Source: Poa pratensis
Taxonomy: Eukaryota > Streptophyta > Magnoliopsida > Poales > Poaceae
Direction: 5' to 3'
NCBI GenBank assembly: GCA_947311845.1
Contig: CAMZMU010000034.1
Location: 87,294,529 to 87,358,528, forward strand
DNA length: 64,000 nucleotides
Shown piece after piece: positions 24,805-36,226 of this stretch; position 1 is the stretch's first letter, and each line of letters opens with the position of its first letter. The position numbers and the translations under genes are program-made. The notes under the pieces were generated by a model, which saw only the letters and a list, made by a program, of their open reading frames with translations, searched no databases and was not told the DNA's origin.

Positions 24805-27294
24805 GGGCATCTCCAGCCGTTCGCCCCCCCCCAGGTTTTGAAGCGGCGCTTTTTAGGGTTAGCGCCGCCCCGCACCAAAACCTGGGGGGGGGGGGGGGGG
24901 GCGATTTCACCAGCCGTTCGGCGGCCCAGGAAAAACACATAGCCCAGAAATTCAAAAGTTCTTCTTCCCGCCCCCAAAAATAGCCTGAGTTCGGCGATCA
25001 CAGCAGCCATAGTTGGGCAATCATTACAAAAACGCCACAGTTGGGCGATCAAATAGTCTCGATCAAGCCACAGTCGGGCGATCACGGCCACATTCGGCGT
25101 TCTGCTGATGCACAGATCAGATAGAGGCCGGTGACGCCGCGGCGTCAGAGTCGGCGTCGACGATGGGCGTGGTGGTCGGAGCTGGCGCCGAGCTCGGAGT
25201 GGCCTCGAGGTCGACGACGGGCGTGGCAGCCTCCAGGTCGATCGGCGCGGTCGGCGCAGGCTGGGCGGGCGGCGTCTCGGCTGGACTGGCCGAGCTCGTC
25301 GGACTGTCGCAGGCCGTGTCCGCCGGGGTGGCGTAGCTCGTGTCCGTCGGGGTCGGGGTCGGAGCCGGGACGATGTCGCTGAGGATCAGAGAGCGCTGCG
25401 CCATGAACCATGTCCTCACCTCGGGGTCCATCGCGGCCGGATCGCCCGCCGTGAGGAATGCGAGGTCGTGGTTCCTCTTCTTCGCCACGGTGCCGGTCCT
25501 GAGGAGGTCGATCTTGACCTGGGAGTTAGCCATGAGCGCCGCCCACCTCTTGTTGGCGGTGTCCTCCCTCTTGGCGGCATGGGCCTGGGCGTCGGCGATG
25601 CAGGTCTGGAGGGACGCCTCGAGCTTTGCCGCTGCCGGCGCGGCGTCCCTTGCCGCCTTGGCTTTCTTGTGGCCCATCGGTGGACGGCCATCAGACGCAC
25701 CAGCAGCCGCCGCGTCCGAGACGTACTCCTTGCCCTTGCCGATCCCACGGCGTGTTTCCGCCCACTTCTCGCACCCCTCGATGGCGACGAAGACGTGGAG
25801 AAACTTGAAGTCGGCCTTCTCGTCCTCCTTGAACGCCTCGAGCATCCGGACGAGCTACATGGCGACGAGACCGGCGGCAATGAGCTACATGGCGAAGCAA
25901 AGAAAGCAATCACGGCGGAATTCTCACCTCCATCTCGCGGTTCGCGCCGCTCTGCGGCCTGTGCGTGACCTCCTGCTGTATGCCGTGCCACTTGTTGCAT
26001 TGGGCCTGGATGTTCACCCAATGGTTGGCCATGGCCTTCTGGCCGCGCTCTGTGACGCACGACGCGAAGTCGGGGTCGATCATCCGGCGCTCGTCGTACG
26101 CCGTCTTCACCCGCTTCCAGTAGTTGTCCAGGGCCTGGTTGGCGCCGATGATCGGGTCGAGGCTGACCGTCTTCCATGCCTCGGCGAGGAGGACATCCTC
26201 CCTGCTCGTCCATTTGATCCGCATCCGCCTCCTCCGTGCCGACACCGGCGCCAGACGCGCCTTGGCCGTAATCCCCGCCGCCCCGGGAGAAAAACTCCCC
26301 GCCTTGCGAGAGGAAGCCCGGGCACGCCGCTGTCGCCATCGAGCCGGTGGCGATGATGTCCTCCATGAGGTCTTGGGGCATCCTGCCGGGCATCCCGCCC
26401 AACAAGGACTGGGCGGCGAAGGGGAGGGCACGGCGGAGCGTCGGCGAGGATGCGTAGCCCGGTGAGCCGACGTACATCATCGGCGGATGGTGGGGAAGGT
26501 GAGGTTGGGGTTGAAACCACCATGGGGGTCGGCGTCGGCGTACCCAGGGGAGTACTGCGGGGACGCGTTCCAGCGCGGCGACGGCGATGGCGAGCCGACT
26601 GCGGTTTGGCTCCATCCGGCGAACGGAGACAAGCCGCCCCTCCGCTTGACCGACGGCGCCGCAGACGCAGCCGGAGTTGGCGGCTCATCGAGCTCCTCTT
26701 CTTCTTCCTCGTCGACGGCTTGGGCCTCGGCCTCCGCCTTCGCCAGGTGCGCGGCCAGCTTCCTCTCCCGATGCGCCTTCTCCCTCGTCCGTCGCTGGAG
26801 GTTGTCCTTCTCCAGGCGCGCTTTCTCGGCGACCCAGTTGGCGTTGCTCATGCCCGGCGGCTTCTCCTTCGGCGCTCTCGGCTTCCGCGCCTTCTTGCCG
26901 ATCATGGAGGTGGCGGAGAGCGCGGGGACGGCGACGGCGCGGGGTCCTGTGAATCGGGCGGGAGCCATGGCGGCCAGATGTGGGGGAAATGGCGGGAACG
27001 GGGTGGGGTGAGGGGTATATGTGGGGAAGAAATGGAGGGAAAGATTCAAATTATGGAGGGAAGAGGGCAAATTATGGAGGGAAATCGCCGTCTCTCACCG
27101 ACAAGGCTGGCCCGCGGACGCCTTTTGCCCCCCCAAGCGGAACCCAGCGCGTTGGGTTTGGGCTGGGTTCGCCGGCGCGAAACGGCGGGAACCGGCGCTA
27201 AATCGACTTCTTGGGGGGCGACTGGTGGATTTTTGGCCGCCGCGGCGCTAAAAAGGCCTCCGCGGGGGGGGCTGGGGGGCGGCTGGAGATGCCC
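24805..27294. mobile_element. PIF/Harbinger element carrying only the Myb-like ORF
   Basis: The ends are GGGCATCTCCAGCCG (left) and CGGCTGGAGATGCCC (right). TAA flanks both (24802-24804 and 27295-27297). Length is 2490 bp. The only identifiable gene is the minus-strand Myb/NAM-like ORF at 25117-26968; no DDE transposase is present, so it needs a partner in trans. A long G-run lies near the left end at about 24884-24901. Confidence 0.85.
25117..26968 (-). CDS. Harbinger-type Myb/SANT and NAM-associated protein, frame disturbed
   Basis: This corresponds to the accessory DNA-binding ORF of PIF/Harbinger elements. The N-terminus is MAPARFTGPRAVAV, followed by a lysine/arginine-rich coiled segment and an acidic EEEEEELDEPP stretch. 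A Myb/SANT-like domain follows: WTSREDVLLAEAWKTV, then NQALDNYWKRVKTAYDERR and HWVNIQAQCNKWHGI. An intron begins after REME near 25918. The next exon opens LVRMLEAFKEDEKADFKF and ends in an alanine/proline/threonine-rich tail. The frame shifts near 26490, where one C appears missing in a C-run, and again near 26240. It may therefore be a decaying copy. Large plus-strand frames over this region are shadows. Confidence 0.72.
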
Positions 27295-27297
27295 TAA

Positions 27298-28140
27298 GGT
27301 GTAATTTCTGATCATAACATTGAACCAAGTGGTTTTTTGGTTAAGGACCTATGTGTGTACTTGTAATCTGCCTGTATCTGGTAATCCTTAACTACAGCTA
27401 CATATATCTGCAAAAAAAATACAGCTGCATCGCACGTCCTCATAGAAACCTGAACTAAATCGTTTGTGCTGGAATGGCAAAAAATCGTATGTGACTTTGC
27501 AATCTTGCAATCAATCCTTTTGTTGCATTTCTTCGTAGTACCATTTGTGGCATGTCTTGAACATCTATCACAGTCAGCTTTCATGGCGGATTAAAACTAC
27601 AGGTTTCTCCTGGCTGGGTTGTGGCGTCTTCATCTTTGCGTTTGGATGGTCCAACGGTTTTTTTTTTCTGTAGGACCGTTAAATTCATTTGTAAGTAGTA
27701 TTCTCATTTCCTTTGGAAGTTTGGCTGTAGAAGTAGTACTAACTAACAAATATCGTTTTGCTTGAACACTAGCCTATATTGAGCTACTTTTATATTTCAT
27801 TTTGTTCGATATATACCCCCACTAATAAAGGAGCAATTGATCTATGCATACTAGGACATGGCTTCGCCGCATATGGACGTTTTCTTTGGAAATTTTGGCG
27901 ACTTTACTCAGTCACAACCATGTCTGATACTCCACAATAAATGGGACCATAAACACATTGGGCTGATTCTGCCAAACCTCCCTAGTTTTCTCCCTGAAAG
28001 AAGCTCGTGCGTGGCTTAATTTGCCTCTCGATTGCGATGAACGATCGTTGCATGCTAAATCGCTCATCGCTGTGTACTCTGAAGTCTGAAGGATTGAGTG
28101 CAACCCGGTCCACCTGAAAATACATTGGTGAACATGGGTC
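27298..28140. other. Spacer
   Basis: I see no gene, transposon terminus or structured repeat in this AT-rich stretch. Confidence 0.4.
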
Positions 28141-28389
28141 TAGGTGGACTTCAAGCTGACAGCCCGGACACAGTTTCGGTGAGTCCCAACACCTGGACAC
28201 AAGCTCGGACATGTCCGACAAACCAGTCCGGAGCTTGTCCAAGGCGATGTACGAGGCACAAAGAGATTTTGTAGCCCAAAACTAGGTAGGTCTCGTGGGT
28301 CTTGAGTTCGGCAAGACGACTTAGTTCCAGACCGTCCAAGGCTATGTACGAGCATAGCCCAAAACTTGTTCCAGACCAGTGCGCATCCG

Positions 28390-28632
28390 GACATGGGTTC
28401 GGGCAGGACCCGGACGTGTCCGGCAGATCGGACAGAGGCTCGGCCACCATGATCTAGCAAAAACAACCAGGACATAGGTTCGGGCAGGACCCGGACGTGT
28501 CCGGCAGATCGGACAGAGGCTCGGCCTCCATGATCTAGCAAAAATAACCAGGACATAGGTTCGGGCAGGACCCGGACGTGTCCGGCAGATCGGACAGAGG
28601 CTCGGCCTCCATGATCTAGCAAAAACAACCCA
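28390..28632. repeat. 81-bp tandem repeat, three copies
   Basis: Copies start at 28390, 28471 and 28552. Each contains GGTTCGGGCAGGACCCGGAC, GTGTCCGGCAGATCGGACAG and CATGATCTAGCAAAAA. The period is a multiple of three, so the minus strand reads as a 27-residue repeat in an open frame (28140-28628). I do not recognise that peptide. A looser duplication with GTCCAAGG and TAGCCCAAAACT lies at 28235-28370. Confidence 0.92.
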
Positions 28633-29011
28633 CCAAGGCGATTTATTTGGCGATTTGGATCAACAAGATATGGTGGGTGTATGGGATTTTCGACCGATCA
28701 GATTCCACCATGATAATCCTCTATGCATCTCCTCTTGATAGTATGTGAACCTAGCTACAAACCGAAACGGAAAAGTTAGCTTCCCACTTTCTTCTCTTTA
28801 CACTTTTAGGGGTCTACCTTTTCCCTTTCTTATTTATTCGGAATAACCTAGGTAGCTTAAACAAACTATTAGAAATCCTTATGTTGTCATTAAACATAAA
28901 GGACAATTAGGAGACGAAATGCCTTTTAAAGTAAATAGCCCTCGTGAAGATTTTGTGCCACACTCGATTCACTATTGCTTATTTAAGAAGCATTTTAGCA
29001 TTGAGTAGGTT

Positions 29012-29774
29012 TTGGGATATGAAGAACTTCAATCAAGCTATGCTAGTATCATTTTGTGTGGGATGTGGTCAATCTGGAGTGCCGGGAATTTTCTTAGGCA
29101 TGAAGGCAAGGATAAATCCATTTTGCACTGTGTGCAATGGGCAGTTGACACTGCTTTTGATCTGTGGAGTTTTATCCAAAGATCCATCCACCAATGGCGA
29201 GCCCAAACAACTCGAAAGATGGAAGCCTCCAGATCCGGGTTTTCTCATGGTTAATGTGGATGGGGCTTTCAACCTGGATACACATCAAGGTGCTACTAGG
29301 GCTGTCATCGGTGATAATCTGGGTGCCATGGTTGTTTCCAAGGCGAAATGGTACCCTGCTGCTGCTTCTGCTGTCATTATGGTGGCATGTGTTGTGACTT
29401 GTCTATTTCTAAAAAAAATGTGTTGTGACTTGTGAGGGATGGTACTATGTTGGCACTGGAAAGGAGGAAAACATTGGTTTCTATTGTCACTGAATCCATC
29501 TACAAGATGTGTAAAGCTGGCGACTTTGGAAGATCAGAAGCTGCCACAGTTCTCTTAGAGGTCAAGGAAATTAGCACAAAATTTATTTCGTTCAGCTTGT
29601 CCTTTAGACGCAGGTCTAATGTAGCTGCACATTTATGTGCTAAGCAAGCTTCTTGTAATAGGCAGAGGTGTTTATGGATTAACATAGCGCCACCATTCCT
29701 AGTAGAATGCCTAAAATTTGATTGTAATCCTGATGATGATTAATCAATGAGGCCGTTGATTCGCAAAAAAAAAA
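29012..29774 (+). mobile_element. 5'-truncated LINE with 13-bp target duplication
   Basis: CATTGAGTAGGTT flanks the insert at 28999-29011 and 29775-29787. The 3' end is a poly(A) run at 29765-29774. The coding remnant is the C-terminal RNase H-like domain of plant LINEs: WKPPDPGFLMVNVDGAFNLD then AVIGDNLGAMVVSKAKW. After a frame break, FRRRSNVAAHLCAKQA follows, ending DCNPDDD. The break coincides with a 15-bp insertion at 29403-29417. Confidence 0.93.
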
Positions 29775-29787
29775 CATTGAGTAGGTT

Positions 29788-30692
29788 GATGACATTTGGA
29801 TATGTGTAGTACCACAGTTCGTTCATGCCATTTTGGAGAAACTGTTTGTCCTGCAGAGCTCATCTGAACTGTAAGACGCAGGGGGCAAACACACTTATAC
29901 AACATCCTCTTCTATACAATCTGATGACCGAGGAGTAAATACATAGCACATCAACGTCGCAAGATAATTCTGATATTAAACAGTTAACCTTCCACTGCAT
30001 GTGGGGACATGCTTAGACCCCTCGGAGAGGTACAGGAACCAAGCAACACTGACCGGAAGAGAGATGCAACATGGACTAGATTCTTCAAGGTTGGTGCAAC
30101 AAGAGGATCGCCCCATTTGTTAGTGACTAATTAGGTGGATTGTAAATTTGTTGCTCTTAGAAATGTTTATAGACGCACACTCACTCATGGTGGTCATATC
30201 CATCATCCAAGTATACAACGAGAAATTTGATTCGAGATTTTGCCGTGTTTGTATTCTTGGTATCTTCATGTATACTATGGGTATCTTTGTCTGAATTCTT
30301 GCCTTTATGCTTGCAAGTCACAACTAATGTTTGTTGTTTTGGAGTAAATTTCTTTTGCCTATAAAAAATCTTCGGTCTTGTTTTTACTAGGGCGTCTACT
30401 TCAACATTCTTAGCTAAGAAGATTAGTCAGAAACTAGCTTCTCAGTACCGATGTACATCTACTTGTGCATTAAAATGAAGCACTAAAAACACAGACGCGT
30501 TGCGTCCCAGGTCAAAACGACTGCGACTGTACCTCACCGGCGACCTAGCTGGTGCGACAAAGTCACGCAGGCGGCGCGGCAAAGCCGTCATCTTGGTTTA
30601 GTGCATGCATGCGGTGCGTGGATTGCCGCCGGAAGCTACCGGAGATCGAGACGTGCGATTGCATATCCGAATGCAGAGTTGCTCGAGTCTTT
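29788..30692. other. Spacer upstream of the BAHD gene
   Basis: No gene or recognisable transposon was found. Confidence 0.4.
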
Positions 30693-30700
30693 TATATAAG
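30693..30700 (+). promoter_or_regulatory. TATA box of the BAHD gene
   Basis: TATATAAG lies 86 bp upstream of the start codon at 30786, a suitable distance allowing for a short leader. Confidence 0.6.
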
Positions 30701-30785
30701 CACACACGTACCCGAGGTTATAGTACGTACTTACGTCTTGTAGATCGTCCTCGTGCCCTGCCTCGAGACTGAGACGTACGTAGAA

Positions 30786-32193
30786 ATGGAGGCCACGTAC
30801 GCAGAGAGCAGCGCAATGCTGAAGCCGGTGTACGCCGTGCCGCACCCGCTGGCCGGCGACGAGGTCCAGCTGACAATCTTCGACCGCGCCGCCATTAACA
30901 CCTACGTCCCCATCGTGCTCGCCTACCCGGCGCCGGCTCCGTCCAACGAGGCGCTCAAGGAGGGCCTCCTCAGGGCCGTCGCGCCGTACCCTCACCTGCT
31001 CGGCCGCTTTGCCCTCGACGCACACGGCCGGCGCTTCCTGCACCTCAACAACGAAGGACTTCTTCTAATCGAGGCCGATGTCCCGGCCCCGTTGCCGGAC
31101 GTGCTCGCCACCAGCGGCATGGGCACGGACGTCGCCGGGTTTTACCCTGCAGTGCCGGAGGTGTGGTCACGTCACATTCATCACATACACGTGGTGCGGA
31201 TCTGAGGAAACTGATGACCGCTAGCTACATTTTTTAATTGCAGGAGAGCGTTGGAGCGGCACTGCTGCAGGTCAAGCTCAGCCGGTACAGTTGCGGTGGC
31301 CTCCTGGTCGGCGTCATCTGCCACCACCAGATCGCCGACGGCCACTCCGCGAGCACGTTCTACGCCGCGTGGGCGACGGCGGTCCGCGAGGGCAAGGGAC
31401 TCGGCGTGCCGTCCCCTTTCATCGACCGCGCGGCCACGGCCGTGCCCCGCAGCACGCCCAAGCCGGTGTTCGACCACCGGTCCATCGAGTTCAAGGGAGC
31501 GGAAGGCAGCAGTGCTACCAACTCCGACGCCGTCATCCCCGTGGACAAGATCAAGAGCATCACGCCATCACCGTACACTTCACCGCGGAGTTCATCGCCG
31601 AGCTCAGAGCCCGCGTCGGCGGCGCACGTGGCAGCACGTTACAGTGCCTGCTGGCGCACGTCTGGAAAAAGGTGACGGCGGCGCGCGGCCTGAAGCCGGA
31701 GGAGTTCACGCAGGTGAGGGTGGCCGTGAACTGCAGGGGCAGGGCCAACCCTCCCGTGCCCATGGACTTCTTCGGGAACATGGTGCTCTGGGCGTTCCCG
31801 AGGCTTCAGGTTCGGGACGTCCTGGACGGGAGCTACGGCAGCGTGGTCGGCGCCATACGCAACGCCGCGGCACGAATCGACGAAGAGTACATCCAGTCGT
31901 ACGTGGATTTCGGCGGAGTGGCGGACGCGACCGGAGAGGAGCTCGCTGCCTCGTCGACGTTCGGCAAGGTGCTCAGCTGGCTGGGGTTCAGCTTCCATCA
32001 GCTCGACTTCGGCACCGGACCGCCTTCCGCGTTCCTGCCACCGGGGATGCCAGCCGAGGGGCGGATGGTCTTCGTGCCGTCTTGCACGGCGAACGGCAGC
32101 GTCGACCTCTTCATGACACTCGCTGAGGATCACGTCGCGGCGTTCAAAAAAAATTGCTACTCCTTGGACGCTCTTCTCCCATCGAGGATCTAA
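30786..32193 (+). CDS. BAHD acyltransferase, hydroxycinnamoyl-transferase-like, one frame break
   Basis: BAHD enzymes transfer an acyl group from a CoA thioester to an amine or alcohol in the cytosol; this clade usually makes hydroxycinnamic amides or esters. Exons are 30786-31160 and 31244-32193, joined as [15 protein letters not shown]. The catalytic HxxxD motif is present as HHQIADG early in exon 2. The C-terminal structural motif reads DFGTG, where the family usually has DFGWG. Near 31557 the frame moves by one base: one nucleotide is missing between DKIKS and [10 protein letters not shown]. With it restored, the total becomes 1326 nt (441 aa), the usual length. The rest is clean, so this is either a recent null allele or a base error. 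The substrate cannot be told from the sequence; an agmatine/tryptamine-type acceptor is a guess. Confidence 0.87.
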
Positions 32194-32258
32194 GAAAGTA
32201 TGATATCATAAGTTGATAAGTACGTTTGTCTTTTGGATTTTTTTGTACGAAAATCTCA

Positions 32259-34330
32259 TCTATCTAAAAGAAAGAGTTTTGTTTCTTAGTCTGCCACAAA
32301 AAAACATTTCATCCAACTTTTCCGTACGTCTCCCTCGCATTATTTTTCCCGCACACACCGCATGCTGGAATTTAATCAGAGACTTAATTACCGGATCCAA
32401 TTTGTTGGGAAACGAATTCAATCTATGCAGCCACAAAATCAATCTATCGGCCTAGCCCAGGAACGGCTCTCCTATCTAAAAGAAGAGTTTTGTTCCGTAG
32501 TCTGCCACCAAAAAAACCTTTCGTCCAACTTTCCCGTATGTCTCCCTCGCATTATTTTTCCCGCACACACCGCATGCTGAAATTTAATCAGAGACTTAAT
32601 TACCGGATCCAATTTGTTGGGAAACGAATCCAATCTATGCAGCCACGAAATCAATCTATCGGCATAGCCCAGGAACGGCATCGCACAACGAGACTATTCC
32701 ACTTCTCCGCCGCGGAAGGGCAAATCCTATTTGCCGCCTTTAGCGGCAAAAGGATGGCGCGCCGCCTACACGACGCCTCACCATGGGCCGGCCCACCATC
32801 GCGCGGAGCAGCAGGAGGAAGACGACCATTGCGCGCCGCCGGAGGAAGACGACCACCACAGACGACCACCATGCCCCCACGCCAGCACTCACCGACGACG
32901 GGGACGACGCGGCTGGCCGCGGCGCCCTGTCGGAGGTGAGGCCAGGACCTCGCCGGAGACGGGGACGACGTGGCCAGGCCGCGGCGTCGCCGGCGGAGGC
33001 GAGGAAAAATCTTAACTAGGGGGGTGCGGGTGCGGTTCGGGGTGGGGGTGCTCGCCGGAGGGGGGGCTTTAGAGAGAGGCCCGGGGCGGTGGCGGACCGG
33101 CGGTGGGTGGTGGATTCCGCAGGGCGGTGCGGCGAGGCGTCGCGGTAGCGGCGCCGGCCGCGGGTGGCGCTAGCAGGCGGTTAGGCCGGCAACAGTGGCG
33201 GGGAGCCATGGCGACGGCGGGCAGGTCGACGAGCACGCGAGCGAGTCGGCGGTGGAAGTTGGAGGAATCTCTTCTCTCCTATCTAAAAGAAGAGTTTTGT
33301 TCCCTAGTCTACCACCAAAAAAACCTTTCGTCCAACTTTTCCTTACGTCTCCCTCACATTATTTTTCCCGCACACACCGCATGCTGGAATTTAATCAGAG
33401 AATTAATTACCGGATCCAATTTGTTGGGAAACGAATCCAATCTATGCAGCCACGAAATCAATCTATCGGCCTAGCTCAGGAACGGCTCTCCTATCTAAAA
33501 GAAGAGTTTTGTTCCGTAGTCTGCCACCAAAAAAACCTTTCGTCCAAATTTCCCGTACGTCTCCCTCGCATTATTTTTCCCACACACACCGCATGCTAAA
33601 ATTTAATCAGAGACTTAATTACCGGATCCAATTTGTTGGGAAACGAATCCAATCTATGCAGCCACGAAATCAATCTATCGGCCTAGCCCAGGAACGGCAT
33701 CGCACAGCGAGACTATTCCACTTCTCCGCCGCGGAAGGGCAAATCCTATTTGCTGCCTTTAGCGGCAAAAGGATGTCGCGCCGCCTACACGCCTGCCTCT
33801 ACGCATCACCATGGGCCGGCCCACCATCGCGCAGAGCAGGAGGAGGAAGACGACCATCGCGCGCCGCCGGAGGAAGACGACGACCACCACGCCCCCACGC
33901 CAGCACTCACCGACGACGGGGACGACGCGGCTGGCCGCAGCGCCCCGTCGGAGGTGAGGCCAGGACCTCGCCGGAGACGGGGACGACGCGGCCAGGCCGC
34001 GGCGCCGCCGGCGGAGGCGAGGAAAAATCTTAACTAGGGGGGTGCGGGTGCGGTTCGGGGTGGGGGTACTCATCGGAGGGGGGGGGGGCTTTAGAGGGAG
34101 GCCCGGGGCGGTGGGTGGTGGATTCCGCAGGGCGGTGCGGCGAGGCGTCGCGGTAGCGGCGTCGGCCGCGGGTGGCGGTAGCAGGCGGTTAGGCCGGCGA
34201 CGGTGGCGGGGGAGCCATGGCAACGGCGGGCAGGTCGACGAGCACGCGAGCGAGTTGGCGGTGGAAGATGAAGGAAGAAGAAGGAAGAAGGAAGAGGTGC
34301 GCGGCGTGAGTGTCTTTTGCCGCTAAAGCG
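32259..34330. repeat. Tandem ~1-kb duplication inside the Helitron, built on repeated 5' ends
   Basis: A segment of about 215 bp beginning CTATCTAAAAGAAGAGTTTTG occurs four times, at about 32259, 32467, 33280 and 33490. All copies share CCCGCACACACCGCATGCT and ACCGGATCCAATTTGTTGGG. A GC-rich block follows the second and fourth copies (32690-33270 and 33710-34300), so the whole ~1.02-kb unit is duplicated. The open frames across the GC-rich blocks look compositional. Confidence 0.88.
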
Positions 34331-34338
34331 ACAAATAG
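33739..34338. mobile_element. MULE-like inverted ends within the Helitron
   Basis: The left end reads CTATTTGCCGCCTTTAGCGG near 33748. The complement of the right end reads CTATTTGTCGCTTTAGCGG near 34338. The similarity continues inward for about 40 bp. No 9-bp target duplication is evident. The first GC-rich block (32725 onward) has the left end only, because the tandem duplication cuts it off. Confidence 0.5.
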
Positions 34339-34439
34339 CACCTCCCCCGCGAAGCCTTCCACCAAACCTCGGCTCCACGCCGCCACTCACTCGGCCAACC
34401 TCTTTGCATCTCCGATCCAGGTCACCGGCACCGCAAGAC

Positions 34440-35194
34440 ACAACGCCATCGCCGCACCACTACGGGGAGGAAGAGGAGGCGGCGAATGCGCACGCGGCCG
34501 GATCCGGCGGCGGCGCGTGCGGGTCGTCGGGGAGCGGCAGCGACGGGCGGCAGCGTGGGCGGAACGACGCGGCCTCCGTGTGGAAGCTGCTCAAGGAGAC
34601 GGTGCACTCGTCAATGCCCGCGACTACGACTCCCGCACCCCGCTCCACGTCGCCGTGCTACACGTCTGGCAGGACCTCGCCGAGTGCCTCGTCGCAAACG
34701 GCGCCGACGTCAACACACTCGACTGATTGGAGAACACGGTAAGCCCTCGCGCCGCCGCGCTCGTCCTTCCTTCGGCCTCCTCTGCTGGGGCCACGATCTG
34801 GGCGTCGGTTCGGTTCGTGTTGAAATCGTCGAGGTCATTTTGGCTCGTACTGGTATTGCCTCCGTCATGAATTGATGATTCTGGAGGGGGATCGATCGAA
34901 CACGGGCCTCTGGTTTTCCCTCTGCGGCTTTTGATTCGTTCGATGGTGCTCCTGCCATATCCACCTCAAGGAGTTGATGCTGTGTTCACTGTTCTTGCTG
35001 TGGATTGACGTAGGCTTGTGCTATGTCTGGTTGTCGATGTAGCTGGTTTTGTGTCCAGTCTCTAGAATTGTGATATTTGGGACGATTGTTTACTGTGCTT
35101 AATTTTGCAGGAGCACCAGCCAAGAGGCATTGGAGAGGGTGCAAAGAGGCATGCTATGATCGACCTGCTCAAGAAGCATGAGGGATTGACATAT
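34440..35194 (+). pseudogene. Captured fragment of a VIK-type ankyrin-repeat kinase gene
   Basis: Exon-like pieces end at 34738 and span 35111-35194, with intact GT donors and an AG acceptor. The first encodes WKLLKE and, one base out of frame, LVNARDYDSRTPLHVAVLHV then ECLVANGADVNTLD. The second encodes EGAKRHAMIDLLKKHEGLTY. This is the ankyrin region of the plant VH1-interacting kinase family, where the kinase domain would follow. Here a TGA follows NTLD, the frame is shifted upstream, and no kinase domain appears. It is a dead copy within a Helitron. Confidence 0.78.
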
Positions 35195-36119
35195 GTAAGT
35201 AGCCTTTAACTTGTATCCAGGTTAATAAATTTTGCAGGAGTACCGATTTCAGTTTCAGCAATAGCTCAACATTACTAAACTTGTAACCTGGCACCAGGTA
35301 TTCCGATTTCACCAATAACTGTATGCACACAATACACATTCTGTCAACTGTTTTCTGTTGTATATTTACTATTGAGGATACGGTGACCGAGGCTTGTATT
35401 GTTGCACGTCTGCTCTTTCTGCCTGATCTTGTGAAAGTTAATAAGTAAAGATTTGTAGATGCCTGTTGACATAAGTGATCAATTAATTCAGTCATACATG
35501 AGGGCAGACAAAAAGGTATATGCATTATGTGCAGATTCTGCAGGCTTATCAATATTTTGTGACTGTAAACAGACTTTTTTTTCTACTTCTTATGAGGAGC
35601 CTGCAGGCTGATAGAAATTTACGAGTGCTCTAATTGTGAGGAGCATATAATTGTGCTAAATCAGCTTATTTATCATGCTACTTTGGCGTGTCCTTGATCT
35701 TATCATTATTTGGTTCCTTCCGCAGGCATTTAATTGGTGGGGTTATTACCCTATGATTTTTATTCGGTTCATGGTCTTTCGCGACAATCAATCGTCTTGA
35801 TGTTGGGTTTGCTGGACTTATGGTGAGTCTTTGGATGTTTTTTTAATTCTAGACTAGATGCTTCTGAATTCGTATGATGCAAAGGTGCAAACCGGGGATT
35901 CCTACTTCCTGGAGATACTGAACCAATGCATATTCATATGATGCAAAGTTTCTCATGTGAGGTTTATTACTTAACCAGAATCAATTTATGGTACATACAA
36001 CTAACTAAACTTCAGCCTTCGCATGATTGTTTTATTTATTGACCTTGGCAACACCGTATGAAGTTTGCTGGCAGTTTAATTGTTTTTTGAGATATCTTCC
36101 TTCGCCCTCTTATATGCAG

Positions 36120-36226
36120 AAAAGAGGACATCAAACTCAAGAGGAGGTACATAAGATAAATCTCAGGGATGAACTTGAGGAACGTGAACACAAACACTTC
36201 TCATGCAGTGATAAGTCCTATGTTGG
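36120..36226 (+). pseudogene. Captured exon of the spliceosome gene CWC15
   Basis: After a good acceptor (TATATGCAG) the sequence encodes KRGHQTQEEVHKINLRDELE then EREHKHFSCSDKSYV. This matches the central conserved segment of Cwc15/Cwf15, a component of the activated spliceosome. Only this one exon is seen and there is no gene around it. The right limit is approximate. A further exon-like piece with AG/GT borders at 35728-35822 (ATINRLDVGFAGLM) comes from an unknown gene. Confidence 0.75.

Noticed and set aside
25340..26356. 338-codon plus-strand frame
   Set aside because: It is the shadow of the Harbinger Myb-like gene on the minus strand.
28390..28632. CRISPR-like array
   Set aside because: There are three directly adjacent 81-bp copies with no variable spacers, in a plant genome.
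31639..32133. 164-codon minus-strand frame in the BAHD gene
   Set aside because: It is the complement of the acyltransferase coding sequence.
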